A stretch of 64,000 nt of DNA from Apoda limacodes (GCA_946406115.1 OX291557.1:4868501-4932500); one strand, 5' to 3'; shown: positions 22,826 to 33,804, counted from the stretch's first letter. Program-made: numbers and translations. Notes: a model not told the origin generated them from the sequence alone.

Positions 22826-23001
22826 TGTGGTGCGGCGGCAAAGAGGAGATCTCCTGCCAGGCGAGGTGTTATGCCTGGGGACCGCCGTTTATCATTCTGT
22901 TCGGTTTCTATATATACTCATCGACAGAAGAAACTTTGATAGCGCGATGTAGGACGCGTGACTTCAGCCTTGCTTGTAGCGGTATGATATGATCCGCTAC
23001 A
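22826..23001 (-). repeat. LTR (3' LTR of the short LTR element)
   Basis: 176 bp, begins 'tgtggtgcggcgg' and ends 'gatccgctaca' on the plus strand. It lacks the 'tggtccac' segment of its partner. Confidence 0.88.
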
Positions 23002-23492
23002 TCACTCCCTTCCCAGACCGAAGGTCGATAATTCTTGCAGTGATGCTTGCGTACGATCTTGAGAATGCCGAGTATGCGCCGTCCACAGTGAGTCGGGAGG
23101 GCGTGTAGTGCATGCCGAATATCAGCAGTCTGTGGTGAGTCAAGACTGGTACGTTGGCATGGAGGTTGCGTATGGCCACGGTGAGTCGGGTCCATAGAAT
23201 GATTGGCTGTGTGTCCCGTTGAATCGAGACACTGGCCTGAATTAGCGGCAGAAGCGACGAGCAGAGAATGCCACGCTGGAGATAGAGTCCTCGACAGTGT
23301 GGTGTGATGCTGTACAGTTGCGTCGCCGGAGAGGAGCTGCAGGAACTAGGAAGCGCTGAAGTGCTGCGGATAGGTCCTGATGAAAGCTCTGAGATGCGAA
23401 GCGTACGGTTGAAAACTGGTCCGTGTACCTGGTAGGAAGGAGTAGGCTGCTGGCTGCGGAAGGTGCGTCAATGTTCAGCTCGGGGTCACCAA

Positions 23493-23675
23493 TGTGGGGC
23501 GGCGGCAATGAGGAGATCTCCTGCCAGGCGAGGTGTTATGCCTGGGGACCGCCGTGGTCCACTTATCATTCTGTTCGGTTTCTATATATACTCATCGACA
23601 GAAGAAACTTTGATAGCGCGATGTAGGACGCGTGACGTCAGCCTTGCTTGTAGCGGTATGATATGATCCGCTACA
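23493..23675 (-). repeat. LTR (5' LTR of the short LTR element)
   Basis: 183 bp, begins 'tgtggggcggcgg' and ends 'gatccgctaca' on the plus strand. It carries the TATATATAG box in minus orientation, consistent with promoter function for minus-strand transcription. Confidence 0.88.
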
Positions 23676-23802
23676 TCTAACAATAAAAAGGTTATTGTCG
23701 GAACTATATGAGTTTCAATGTCGGGGCAGAGTACTTAGTTACGTTATTTATAAAAAGCTAACAAAGCGTATTTTGGCACTTTGTTCGATTTTTTTTCTCA
23801 GT

Positions 23803-24068
23803 GCGGTCACCGTAGCCTATGCATGCTTGAAACACCAGGGGTATCACTCGCGCGTTGCCAACCCTTCAAAAATCTAACTTCTTTCTTGAAGAAGCCCATA
23901 CTGTAGTCCTTAGAGAAAACCTTGGCAGGAAACTCATTCTTCAACCCGAGCACTCGCGGGAGGAAGTTTCTCTGAAACCGTACTGTACGCGACTATTTCG
24001 GTTTTAAAGTGTGAGAATGAATTCCCTGCCGATAGCCAGCGGTGCGATGGTAGAAAGTAGCCGTGGCC
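23803..24068 (-). mobile_element. LINE-A 3' region fragment (A4)
   Basis: Matches the last 270 bp of the LINE-A coding region and 3' UTR ('cggtcaccgtagcctatg' through 'gcgatggtagaaagtagccg') but lacks the final 'accactaaggtggc' terminus. Confidence 0.85.
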
Positions 24069-24113
24069 ATACTGGGCTTTTTAGGTAATAGAAAAAGTAA
24101 CGTTGGTACCGAG

Positions 24114-24170
24114 TATAAAAGCTCTTGACATTCGCCTTCAGCTCACGTCGAAACTAGCTTCTTCCCTCGG
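24114..24170 (+). promoter_or_regulatory. Candidate core promoter and first exon: TATA box, initiator, donor
   Basis: TATAAAA at 24114-24120 is followed, 26 nt from its first base, by an initiator-like TTCAGC with A+1 at 24140. Then comes a 31 nt GC-balanced leader without ATG and a donor CGG|gtaaga at 24171. This is the layout of a TATA-driven arthropod gene with a short non-coding first exon. I cannot place exon 2 with confidence. The nearest downstream signal-peptide-like start is at 26111 (MKVVSVIIVGVLLLQ), whose frame ends after 28 codons. Confidence 0.4.
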
Positions 24171-24748
24171 GTAAGAGAAAGCGTCAATTTTAACTCAGTA
24201 CGAAATGTACTATTAACTTCTATTTTTAATTTTAACTATTTTTATAACCAAATATCAATGATGACTGATGATTATGAATTTTTTTTTAGTGATTAGTGTT
24301 TTTAACGAAAAATTGTCGAACCGTAAACGAAAATAACTATGTTTAAATTAGGTATATAAGTGGAAAATATTATATGTATTATCTAGGTATGTTCAATCCA
24401 CAAAAAATTTCGTTTAAAAAGGGGTTTTATATTTCATTCAGATTAATAAGAAAATATTACTATCTGAGCTAATAACATGCAGATAATGTTTAGTGGAAAT
24501 CGAAATTCTAAGTCGTTTTTCTCCAAATAATATGTAAATTTCGGTTGGATAGCTCCTCAAGTTAGGGTCCTTGTCCTTGTTATCCCCTAATTTACATGTT
24601 TATTGATAAGCCAGATATTTTTGTAGATTTTTCGCTGCCTTATATTTTTAGGGAAATACTTTCTAATAAGCTCATGCAAAAAAATATATGTAAATATGCT
24701 TTCATTTTGATATTTTAGTAAGTTTGTTTTTTACTTTAAATTTTTTTT
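24171..24748. other. AT-rich gap
   Basis: No supported feature; would be first-intron sequence if the upstream promoter is real. Confidence 0.5.
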
Positions 24749-24792
24749 ATCCCACTAAGGTGGCAAACAAGCCTACGATCCGCCTGATGGTC
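24749..24792 (-). mobile_element. LINE-A 3' terminus fragment (A5)
   Basis: 'ccactaaggtggcaaacaag' to 'ccgcctgatgg' only. It stops at the same internal point as the tail at 3279. Confidence 0.85.
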
Positions 24793-24879
24793 ATATTGCC
24801 AATTCGCCATTCGCGAATGAAATGTAAAAAAGTTTTTTTTAAAGCCGGTCTATTTTCTTTTTAATTTCGTTTTGCAGTC

Positions 24880-25035
24880 AAAGTCAAATTCTTTTATTCA
24901 AATTAGATTTTTACAAACATATTTGAACCGTCAAAGTTCTTAATTTACACGTAAATACTAGTTTTTGAAATCCGGTTCACGATGTTCATTTCTACCAAGA
25001 AGAATCCAGCAAGAAATTTGATAATTACTTTTTCA
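24880..25035 (-). mobile_element. LINE 3' end fragment of another family
   Basis: 'agtcaaagtcaaattctttt' + 'attcaaattag', then 'catatttgaaccgtcaaag' and 'gaagaatccagcaagaaat'. This is the antisense of a lepidopteran LINE 3' region, also seen as 'tcaaatcaaactttattcaa' at 44272. Non-coding remnant. Confidence 0.55.
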
Positions 25036-25584
25036 AAATAATCATTTACTTAAAAATATAACTAGTACATATGATCATAAAAAGACATACAAATACAATC
25101 ATCAATGTTTCAAATTTAATATATATAAATTCATTATTTATATAGTTTGATAAGCTTTGCTAATTAAAAATACAAATACATTTGCTTCTGTTGAATTTTA
25201 ATAATTTACCGAAATGCGATATATTATCTAAGTAATTAAACTAAAACTTTACATAAAATATAAATTGAATTTCAAATAATAATTAATTTTTACTTAATGT
25301 TATTATAAAATTTTAAATAAAGTGTACCAACGGATTACTAATGTAAGGTATAGTAGGTAAGGTCTTAAAATAAAATAATATCAAAAGTTCAATATCACAG
25401 ATTTATATAATTTGGCTGACGTGCTTACTGTAACATAACATAACCGTCACATGTTTTGTGTTTTTGTTTTGTAAACCCGGGGAAGTTGCAAAAATATATA
25501 TATTGCACTCGGTCCTTAGATTATTATTAATTTATCAATTAACATTTTAGTGTAGTTAATGTACTTAGTCAAGTTAAAATAATG
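25036..25584. other. AT-rich gap
   Basis: Nothing recognisable. Confidence 0.6.
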
Positions 25585-25850
25585 ATAACTCCCTCGCAGC
25601 CCAGTTGGTAGTGTGGCCAACTGCTGCGCAGGGGGTGTGAGTTAGATTCCCGCACTGGACAAACATTTGTGTGATCAAAAAACATTGTATTTGTCTTAGG
25701 TTTAGAGGTATTTATGTATGTATCTACAAAAATAAAGTATTGTATATGTATCTGTATCCGTTGTCTGGTATACATTACACAAGCTTTGCTTACTTTGGGG
25801 CCAGACGGCGCTGTGTGTAATGCCCAAAAATATTTATTATTATTACTAAT
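25585..25850 (+). mobile_element. tRNA-derived SINE
   Basis: The head resembles a tRNA with internal promoter boxes: A-like 'cccagttggtagtgtgg' at about 25609 and B-like 'gagttagattcccgc' at about 25640. There follows a body with 'acacaagctttgcttacttt' + 'ggggccagacggcg' and 'tgtgtgtaatgcc', ending in an (att)n tail at 25838-25850. The body block is one I know from a widespread lepidopteran SINE. RNA polymerase III transcription is inferred. Confidence 0.82.
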
Positions 25851-26445
25851 TTACTAACGTTTAGCTGTAACATAGCTTTTAAACTAAATAAATTAAGGAG
25901 AAACAATTAATTTTAAATCAAAGCAGTAGACTGGCACCTAATTTGAGGCAAATCGACTGCTAATTACTGTGTAGAGAATAGGATTTTGTTTCATTAATAA
26001 AATAATAAAGGAAAAATTGCTTGGATAAACCCAGATATAAAATTTATTCTTAACTTGTGGAATATTAGCAATCAACCAGTTTTCTTCTATTTTTCCTTTA
26101 TAATCTCGGCATGAAGGTAGTTTCCGTCATCATTGTTGGAGTATTATTGTTACAAGATGTTTACGTGTTTTTTTTTTGGTGTAGTTTAATTGTTTAGTTT
26201 TATACTATTACTTTTCCGAAAAGCCTTATAAAGTGACATTCGCTACGTCTGTGATTTGAACAATAGTAGTTTACAAAGCCTACAGACTATATGTATAGGG
26301 AAAGTGGTTTATGTGTGAACGACCAGGGCATATACTATGTACCAAAATTATTAGTTACCGCAATACTTTCCTGGTACTCTACACAAAACAATTCAAACAC
26401 ATCTTGAAATTTACATAAAGGTGTTTTTTTTATTTACATGTACGT
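25851..26445. other. Gap with a 28-codon signal-peptide-like frame
   Basis: ATG at 26111 (plus) opens MKVVSVIIVGVLLLQDVYV, which looks like a secretion signal. The frame then runs into a T homopolymer and stops at about 26195. There is a possible link to the promoter at 24114. No other feature is seen. Confidence 0.3.
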
Positions 26446-26449
26446 TTAC

Positions 26450-26628
26450 CTTGACGTTTCAGCCTCTATGACACGTCGTACCCTGTTCGACAAGTAGGCT
26501 TCTGCGGCGCACCTCCGAGCTTCCGAATCACTGAACCGTAATGTTCTTGAAAGACACCACCTTCCGCTTTTGCAGAAATGTAATTTAATAATACAATGGA
26601 ATTGTAGGTATACTGAGCCCGTACGTAG
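26450..26628 (-). other. Possible exon or TE coding scrap, GC-richer than its surroundings
   Basis: The open minus frame contains FSDSEARRCAAEAYLSNRV and ends before a donor-like CAAG|gtaaac at 26449. The acceptor side is weak (tgcaaaag). Codon choice is clearly richer in GC than the flanks. I do not recognise the family; a transposon-derived frame is at least as likely as a host exon. Confidence 0.25.
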
Positions 26629-26639
26629 CACTTAATTGG

Positions 26640-27359
26640 GATATATTTTCTATATAATTAATTTAAATTTATTGTTTAAGTATATTGTTCATATTAATTC
26701 AAATACCTATATATAAAAGTTGTCGTGTTCTATATGTATGTATTACTTCGATTTAAGTCCCCAAGAAAATGCAACTGTAGCTAAATACACAGCCACGTTA
26801 CAAAGTGGGGGAGAGCCACGTCACAGAGTGGGAACTAACGACTTTGATTGCATCTTTGCTATGAAAATATTAATTTACTTTAATGATGGTATGTAACCAT
26901 ATTATCGCCTTTATGGTTTATTTTCTTCGAATACTCTAATCTTCAGGGAGTCTTAAACAAAGAAAGATTATTCCTGTGAATGTATATTTATGCTGTACTA
27001 GCTGACCCAGCGAACGTTGTTTCGCTTTTTTAAAACAACTGGCGCGCCACCAATTTTGAATGGGTTATACTTATTCAGAAACCTTCCCCAGCGCCTGCAC
27101 GCACAACAATTTACCAAAATTTCATGACAATCGGTTTATACTTAGTGTGCAAATCTGACTGGCACTTGACCTTTTTTATCATATCTCATTCATAAAAACC
27201 TTGCCCGGACAAACGAACACAAAAAAAAGTATTATTCCAAATGAATGCAGTCGTATGGAAGTTAGGGTGTAACCAAGTTAGGGTGTAACCAAGGGAAACA
27301 GGGGATTCATTTTTATATAAGATTTCTTGATTCTATGAAAATTAGTTATGTGTTAGATT
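26640..27359. other. AT-rich gap with insect repeat edge
   Basis: 'ctagctgacccagcgaacg' at 26998-27016 begins a block typical of a common insect repeat. Similar material continues to about 27310. No gene is seen. Confidence 0.5.
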
Positions 27360-29610
27360 GATAATAATATAATAATAATATACTATATTGCGCATATAGA
27401 AAACAAAACAATTAAACAATAAAAGTAATAACAAATTGGCGGTCTTATCGCTAATGAGCGATCTCTTCCAGACAACCTTTGGGTAGAGGAGAATTTATAA
27501 AATTATTGAGTAGAATGTGCTTACTGAAACTTTACAATATAAGTATACATTTATAGCAATAGCTAAATTTATATACATATGAATAATAAATAATACTAAT
27601 ACGTACAAAATATATATATATATATATATATCAAATACAAAACAAAAAATAAAAATAAATACACAAACTACATACATCTTAAATAATATAGATGAATAAA
27701 CAGTGTTGATGAGACAGCTTAATTTTTAAGTAATGTGTGATTACGAGATTTTTAAATATTCTTAAAATTTGTGATTTTTTGACATCAAAGGGTAAACTAT
27801 TCCATAGCCTTATGGCTGTGACAGTGAATGAGTCATTATAGGCTTGCGAATAATGTGTTGGGGTTTTCAGCATCATGTTTGTAGTGGCTCGATGAGCTGT
27901 AGACCCTATAAAATTGAAACGCTCTTTCAAGTATAACGGAGTAGACGGATTGAACAGTACGTTGTAGAGAAGAAACAGAAAATGAGTATTCCGGCGAAGG
28001 CGAATTGGGAGCCACTTGAGTTTTAATCGAAATTCGGATATATGATCATATTTACGTAAACCAATATGTATCTAATACATAGGTTCTGGAGTCGCTCAAG
28101 CTTATTTAATTGCTCCTCAGTAAGGTCAAGATAGCTAGCATCCGCATAATCAAGGACAGGTAGCAGTAGTGATTTAGCCAGTGCAATTTTAGTGGCAATG
28201 GGCAAGAAGTTACGCAATCTGCTAATGGATTTAGCTGTAGCAAATATTTTTAATTGTGGTTCCCACGAAAATGTCTGGTCTATGATGATGCCCAAGTTTT
28301 TTACAGCCTCGCTATATGGAATGACTGTTCCATTAATACTCACTTTAGGAAGATTTTGTAAATTAATCTTAGATATCATTCTTGAAGTACCCACAATGAT
28401 AAGTTGCGTTTTATTTGGATTTACGTTTAGACCGTAAGAGGTACTCCAATCCATAATGTGAGCAAGATCGTTATTTATAATCGCAACTGCACTTCTTAGT
28501 TCACTAACTGGAGCCTGAGTATATATTTGAAGATCGTTTGCATATAGATGGTAGAGAGAAGATAAATTAGATGTTATATTATTAATGAAAATAGCAAAGA
28601 GAAGTGGAGACAACACGCCACCTTGCGGGACACCAGCATTGGTGTAGCACCAAGTGGAGAAGGAATCATCAACCTTGATCCGCTGCCGGCGCCCACGCAA
28701 GTAACTTTGAAACCAGTCGATTGCTGTTGGAGATATGTTAAGACAACTTAAAAGTGAAAGTAGTATATCAAAGTCAACAGTGTTAAAGGCGTTGCTAAAA
28801 TCTAATAGTGTTAGCACTGTGACTTTTCTGTTTTCTATACCGAGACGAATGTCATCAGAGATTTTGACAAGTGCAGTAACCGTACTATGTCCAGGACGAA
28901 AACCAGATTGAAGGGGATTTAGTAAGTTATTTTTAGTGAGGAAATGACACAGCTGTTCATGAACAAGACGTTCAAGAACTTTAGAAAGGAATGGTAAGAT
29001 GGATATGGGACGATAATCGGAATAACAGACAGGATTTGCTTTTTTCGGCAAGGGAATAATTAATGAATCTTTCCAGGAACCTGGAAATTCGCCAGAGGCA
29101 ATAGAGCGATTAAGGATATTTGTGATGATAGGAATAATAATGTCAAGGATAGGAAGGATCATGTTACGGCTAATGCAGTCACTCCCCACAGCGTTAGAAG
29201 ATATAGCGATAATGCTCTTCTTAACATCACAATCAGAAAATCGACTTAGTAAAAACGGAGGAAAGTCAGGAGTTGGTTTTAAGGAAAGTGAGTTCAGCGT
29301 ATTTATTTTTTTGTTGCCTTCAATAGCAACATTGGAAGAAAAGTGTTGATTAAGAAGATTGACATCAATATCATGTGAAAGGGGAATACTATTAGTCTTA
29401 CCAACTCCTAATGACTTAAGAAATTTCCAGATTTTTGCTGGATCACCGTTTTCAAAGGATTTATGGATATTGCGTCGTTGTGCATCTCTACACATTCTAT
29501 TGCAGCGATTTCTCAGGAGTTTATACTTAGCAAGGTTGCTTTCATAAGGGTTGGTTTTAAATTTAACTTTTGATGTACCAGGACTTTATAAATCACTAGA
29601 AGTTACTTTA
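27360..29610 (-). mobile_element. LINE-B, CR1-like non-LTR retrotransposon, 5'-truncated
   Basis: Minus strand. From the (aat)n-like tail near 27360-27395, through a 3' UTR with the 'gatcgctcattagcgat' hairpin at about 27443-27465, to coding sequence that can be followed up to about 29584. The endonuclease domain is absent. Repeat C copy 3 abuts the 5' end at about 29613. The shared 3' UTR ties it to the fragment at 15040-15242. Confidence 0.9.
27679..29584 (-). pseudogene. LINE-B reverse transcriptase, nearly intact but with a mutated active site
   Basis: A long open frame (ATG-started part 28023..29495, open upstream to about 29584) covers the reverse transcriptase palm. In order: SDYRPISILPFLSKVLERLV, LDFSNAFNTVD (motif A), NAGVPQGGVLSPLLFAIFIN (motif B), and HLYANDLQIYTQ (motif C) near 28530-28560, then a thumb region with LNVNPNKTQLI. 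The YADD box reads YAND: codon AAC in place of the expected GAC, which removes one catalytic aspartate. Past a frameshift near 28050 the C-terminal part continues in frame 27679..27930 (IRLWNSLPFDVKKS). Length and order fit CR1-like elements without their endonuclease. Retrotransposition by this copy is not expected. Confidence 0.9.
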
Positions 29611-29612
29611 AT

Positions 29613-29745
29613 CCCGTGGTGGTGGATGAGCCCATCGCTGGAACACTGTTTCTTATACTGTGTATCAAGACTAAAACGTTATTATATATGTCCAATAAGT
29701 CCTATATCACCAGCTGGCAGTCAAAATACCACAAAGTTTATTTAA
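29613..29745. repeat. Dispersed repeat C, copy 3 (diverged)
   Basis: 'gagcccatcgctggaacact', 'tgtccaataagtc' and 'ccagctggcagtcaaaat' align in order with repeat C at 12655 and 35418. Confidence 0.55.
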
Positions 29746-30372
29746 TTGGCGTTTTGTTGACCGACATTATGTACATTATGCGCTTAATTTTAAGTACAGT
29801 ATGTTATACAGAATTCATGACTTTTTAATCTGGCCGCATTATGACATTAAACGCAATAAAACAGTGAATAAAACGCACCTTTCAAAAGACAATTTGAACA
29901 CTAAAAACAACTAATATTTTTTTTTGTAAATACCAAAAGAAAATTCGGAATTGTTCTTGATTGAACAATTTACCACATTTAGCCTAGAAAATTAAGATAC
30001 CTGGAGACTTTTATATGTATATTAAAGGATTTGTGACTTTGCGGCCGTATTTTACAAGAAAATAAAACTAACTTAAATCCTAATAAAACTATGTATCACT
30101 TTAACCGTCGGCTTATCTAAAATTAAACTGGAATGAAATTGATCAATACATACAAATATTGTTTGACTCTAACTTTTGAAGGGCAAACCAATGAAGATAA
30201 TGGTTATGTCGGCAGTCAAGTTAGTACTTCGAGCGGCCGCAATAATGTACGGACTTTGGTGTTGGTAGGCATGTTCTAAGAGTTTAAATACAGGCAGCCA
30301 TAGAACTAAGAAATTGGGAAAGCAATTTATGGGCATTTATAGTGTTCCCAACAAATTACACGTCCAAATTAA
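29746..30372. other. AT-rich gap
   Basis: No supported feature. Confidence 0.6.
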
Positions 30373-30816
30373 GAGAAAATATATCTCGCTGGTTTTCGTC
30401 ATACAAACGTATTCCCCTGTTTTCCCATTTAGGCATTAGAACTGTTTTTTTTTTTTATGTATGATTGATATACAAAATTACTATGTCTCTATGTTTTGCT
30501 TTTTTTGATATGCCATTCCTATGAAAATTTGGGGCCCTGCAAGATTCCAAAAAATGTCTTTTTTATGATATCTTTAGACGTATGCTACACAAATATGGAA
30601 ACTATTTTTTAGGATAAAAGAAACATACAGACACGAAATAATTCATTACCTTTAAGGTGAAGTAATTTTTTTTTAATTTGGTTAGGATTTGGAAGAGGAA
30701 AGTGGGGAAAATAAGATACCGCGATTTTGATGATTACGAGCCGCAGTTGTCCCTATCGCACATCCGTATCTTGTTTTCAAATACCTATTTCTACATTCAC
30801 TTGGTTATGATATTTC
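30373..30816 (-). mobile_element. Short piggyBac-like non-autonomous element E2 (TTAA target site)
   Basis: Inverse-orientation relative of 16942-17358: 'catacaaacgtattcccctg' near 30400 matches the complement of 17320-17340, and 'gtccctatcgcacatc' near 30750 matches the complement of 17025-17042. It is flanked by TTAA at 30369-30372 and 30817-30820, with end sequence GAGAAAATATATC / GAAATATCATAACC. No transposase frame is present. Confidence 0.85.
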
Positions 30817-30954
30817 TTAACTGCTACCTACCACCTTGTAAATAAATGGTTTTTTTCTGGGTTATTAAATAATCAGTGTTTTACACACGGAAATAGCGTA
30901 TGAAATTAGCAATAATAATGGTTAACTTGAAAATTATTTGTTTTATGTATAAAT

Positions 30955-31770
30955 AATAAAAAAAAATCGGCTGTGAAAAAAGCGAGTTGTACTCGCGCAT
31001 CGAGTATTCCGTACCTATTACAATTTACGTAATTTACAAACAGAAACAAAAAAAAAAGGATGCTTCTAAGCGGTCACCCATCCAAGTACTGACCAAGCCC
31101 GACGTTTTTTAACTTTAAATATCGTTTCCAACAAAAAAATATCTTACTGTTTTCCTTAATAATAAGCTAGATGGTGCTTTATGGTAATTTAAAATACTAG
31201 ATGACTCAGGCCCGTCTCTCACTAAGCCGGTTTTAGGGTTTAATAGTCAATAAAAGAACCCTTATAGTTTCGCCATGTCCGCCGTCTGTCCGTCTATCTG
31301 TCTGTCTATCCGCGGCTTAGCTCAGAGACAATAAGTACTAGAAAGCTGTAGTTTGGCATATTGCTCCACATATTAATTAGGCCCAAAAAGTGGTAAAATA
31401 ATATTAAATTTTTTTTCAGGGTACCTTCCCTACACGGAAAGTGGGGATACATATTTTTTTCTCGTCCACTCCATAGTGTGGGGTGTCGTTGGATAGCTCG
31501 TTTAAAAATATTGAGGGTAAGCGAAAACCATTTTTAGATTTAGCGATGCTTTTGCGAAACATTAAGCTTTGCAATGCAATTTTTTGTTAGAGCCCAGTTT
31601 CCCCCTACTGCCAGCTAAATGGCTGTTCCTGGGGGTATGGAAAAAAACATCGGAGAAGCATTTATAACGAAATTAAAGGAAAACTCAGAAGGCTTTACAA
31701 CTGAATGAGTGATAGTCGACCAACCTAAAAATGTAGTCGGATAAGTAAAAATTCCGTACAAATTCCATCA
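30955..31770 (+). repeat. Lepidopteran dispersed repeat, long copy
   Basis: Opens with 'gcgagttgtactcgcgcatc' (gccaagtgcg-family head), then 'tttcgccatgtccgccgtct' and (ctgtctat)n near 31270-31310, 'gggtaccttccctac' and 'gtgtggggtgtcgttggata' near 31480. These blocks follow each other in this order in other lepidopteran copies that I recognise. Non-coding. Confidence 0.6.
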
Positions 31771-32399
31771 AAAGGTACGTAGATGAAGTTGGTACCTATG
31801 TAAAAAAGTATATAAATATAAGTTTAAAACCGTGTAATATTACAGAAACATGAAATTATAACATTCTGAATACTAACACTTACTAAATTAATAACAATAT
31901 TTACGTTCGAATTCAGGCACCCATCCACCTCTTTAGCTGCCCCTGTGCTTAAAGAAATAAGTCACAGCATTGTTCCATTGCAACATCAAAGGAAAAGTTC
32001 TTTGTAATGTCACCCGCAAACAAAATATTACCGTGGGACATCGCAATAGAGACACAGTCAGTTTTTCCTTTTCCATTACTACAGCTATTCCAGAGCCAAA
32101 AATCCGGTCACCCTATTGTTTTATTATTCCAGTGCAACGCGATTGCATCACCGACTAAAAACTTTTTTCCATGGAACCCTCTCGAGAGATAAATAAGTGT
32201 CATTTGTCTTTTTCCGTTCCTTCAACTAACCCTCCGGTGTGAAGCTAACAAACTTAGTTTAGGATTAGAATTTCCTAACTTCCAAAGCATTGAATTACAC
32301 AACATTCTCACGCTGTTTCGAAGTGCAATACACAAACTTTGGCATTTAACAACGTTACATTTTTAGTACAGCATCAGCCTTATCGACATATTACGACGT
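31771..32399. other. Gap with moderately GC-rich unidentified stretch
   Basis: 31960-32200 is less AT-rich than its surroundings and gives several overlapping short frames in both directions, none with a recognisable domain. Likely an old repeat. Confidence 0.4.
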
Positions 32400-32875
32400 G
32401 GCAGACAGAAATACAGACAAAAGTAACAACATTTCTTCAGAACCCGCTTCCTTTTTTACCTGATTTATCAGATCTCTAAAAGTAACAGATCAAGTAAAAT
32501 GTCTAATTTTAGGACTATATATGCTTGTGTTTTAAATTCCATCTAGTTTCTCATTTAAACAAAATTTAAACACGAGAATACAAAGAGTAAATTAAATTTC
32601 AGCTTTTAAGAAAATTACCCTGCCTATTGGAAAACCATTTCAATTCCACTTAGCAATAACTGCGTTCCTCAGGCTGGGATCTCTTGTTTTATTGGCAATC
32701 GTATTGTAAGTATCTCCATTCTGTTGTTAGCGGCGCCCTCTAACGACGAAATCGATAATAAATGTTTTGAAGCTTTAAGTTGTAATGAATCGCATTTAGT
32801 AAAGCCTTATTTGATTTTAGGTTGAGTAATTTCTTTAAGAGCTATACTTTAAAAAGCTAAGATACAAACATTTGT
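32400..32875 (+). repeat. Duplicated block F2 (partner at 5795-6230)
   Basis: See the partner for the shared sequence. Here the block sits about 330 bp upstream of LINE-A copy A6. The core 32588-32790 is the most conserved part. Confidence 0.7.
32603..32705 (+). other. Exon-like segment in block F2, 33 codons with a hydrophobic end
   Basis: Acceptor aaatttcag and donor gtaagtatc flank an open frame reading FKKITLPIGKPFQFH then LAITAFLRLGSLVLLAIV. Compared with 5982-6081 there are five substitutions, most of them amino-acid changing, and a one-codon length difference; the frame and both splice signals are kept. Not recognised. Confidence 0.35.
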
Positions 32876-33210
32876 AACAGAGCCTTATTTCTGCAGCTAA
32901 GCTAACTGCTACAATAGCAATTGTTAAAGAAAATATTTTAGGTGCTTTTAAAAGTCAAAGCCAAAAGGGCACCCATCCTTCTCTACAGGGTGGGGCAACT
33001 ATCCAGACAGGATATTTATTCTTTAAAATAAATGTGTCTAGGAAAATTTTGCTACGTTTTTTACAAAATCTAGATACATGAGTATTATCCAGGGTAGAAG
33101 GTATATATTGGTAGCATTAGATGCCGGATAGACTTAAGGTGTTTTAGTGGATTGAAAAATTTCCATTGTTGTCTTGTCGGCTGGTAGAACCAGATACTTA
33201 TAGTGTTCTG

Positions 33211-33804
33211 TTATAAGTCAAGTGGGCCGGACGGTATACAAGCAGTGGTGCTTAAACAGTGAGCTCCTGAGTTATGTCCTGTATTCACGCGACTCTTCGC
33301 GCTTTCCTACCGTTCTAGGCAATTTCCGTCTTCATGGAAGACTTCAAATGTGCATCCGTGGCCCAAAAAAGGGGATAGATCAGATCCTTCGAATTACAGG
33401 CCTTGATGGTGCGTGTGATCATCACACAGCTTTTAGTATACCTAGAAAAATACGACCTGGTCAGAGACCGTCACTATGGCGTTCGCCACGGTCGATCAAC
33501 TGGTGACCTTCTAGTATTTCTCACACACCGATGGGCACTAGCCATTGAGATTCAGGGGGAGGCATTAGCATGTAGCCTGGATTTAGCGAAGGTGTTCGAT
33601 CGGGTCTGGCACCGGATTCTTCTATCGAAGTTACCATCTTACGGAGTGCCCGAGGGTTTGTGCAAATGAGTGGCTAATTTTTGTCTCCGAGGGTTTGTGC
33701 AAATGAGTGGCTAACTTTTTGTCTGGTAGACATATACGAGCCGTAGTTGACGGTAGATACTCTGATAGCATGGTCATAAATGCTGGTGTCCCGCAAGGCT
33801 CTGA
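33211..33804 (+). mobile_element. LINE-A fragment (A6), fingers and palm of the reverse transcriptase
   Basis: Plus strand, truncated at both ends. It covers SGPDG..., YLEKYDLVRDRHYGVRHGRS, then HRWALAIEIQGEALACSLDL and SKLPSYGVPEGLCK, ending at NAGVPQGS. A 34-36 bp local duplication ('gagggtttgtgcaaatgagt') at 33653-33720 interrupts the frame. No 3' tail is present. Confidence 0.85.

Larger units (their letters stand above)
22826..23675 (-). mobile_element. Short LTR retrotransposon with two LTRs, PBS and PPT
   Basis: Two direct repeats, 22826-23001 and 23493-23675, differ by a few substitutions and a 7-8 bp indel. Both have TG...CA ends. In minus orientation the 5' LTR (23675 to 23493) starts TGTAGCGG and ends CACA. 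One base inside lies TGGTGACCCCGA (23480-23491, plus reads tcggggtcacca), a tRNA 3'-end-like primer-binding site. Next to the other LTR is the polypurine tract TGGGAAGGGAGT (23004-23015). The LTR contains a TATATATAG box. The interior is only about 490 bp, GC-rich, with no gag-pol domain that I can recognise, so the element is internally deleted or a terminal-repeat miniature (TRIM). TAAC at 22821-22824 and 23678-23681, 1-2 nt outside, may be the target duplication. Confidence 0.88.

Noticed and set aside
22908..23666. Several 60-95 codon frames in a GC-rich segment
   Set aside because: They lie within the LTR element (LTRs and non-coding interior) and show no gag or pol motifs.
25605..25660. 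tRNA gene
   Set aside because: Box A/B-like words are present, but the sequence cannot be folded by eye into a full cloverleaf and is attached to a SINE body and (att)n tail.
28192..29547. Plus-strand frames within LINE-B
   Set aside because: Antisense shadows of the reverse transcriptase frame.
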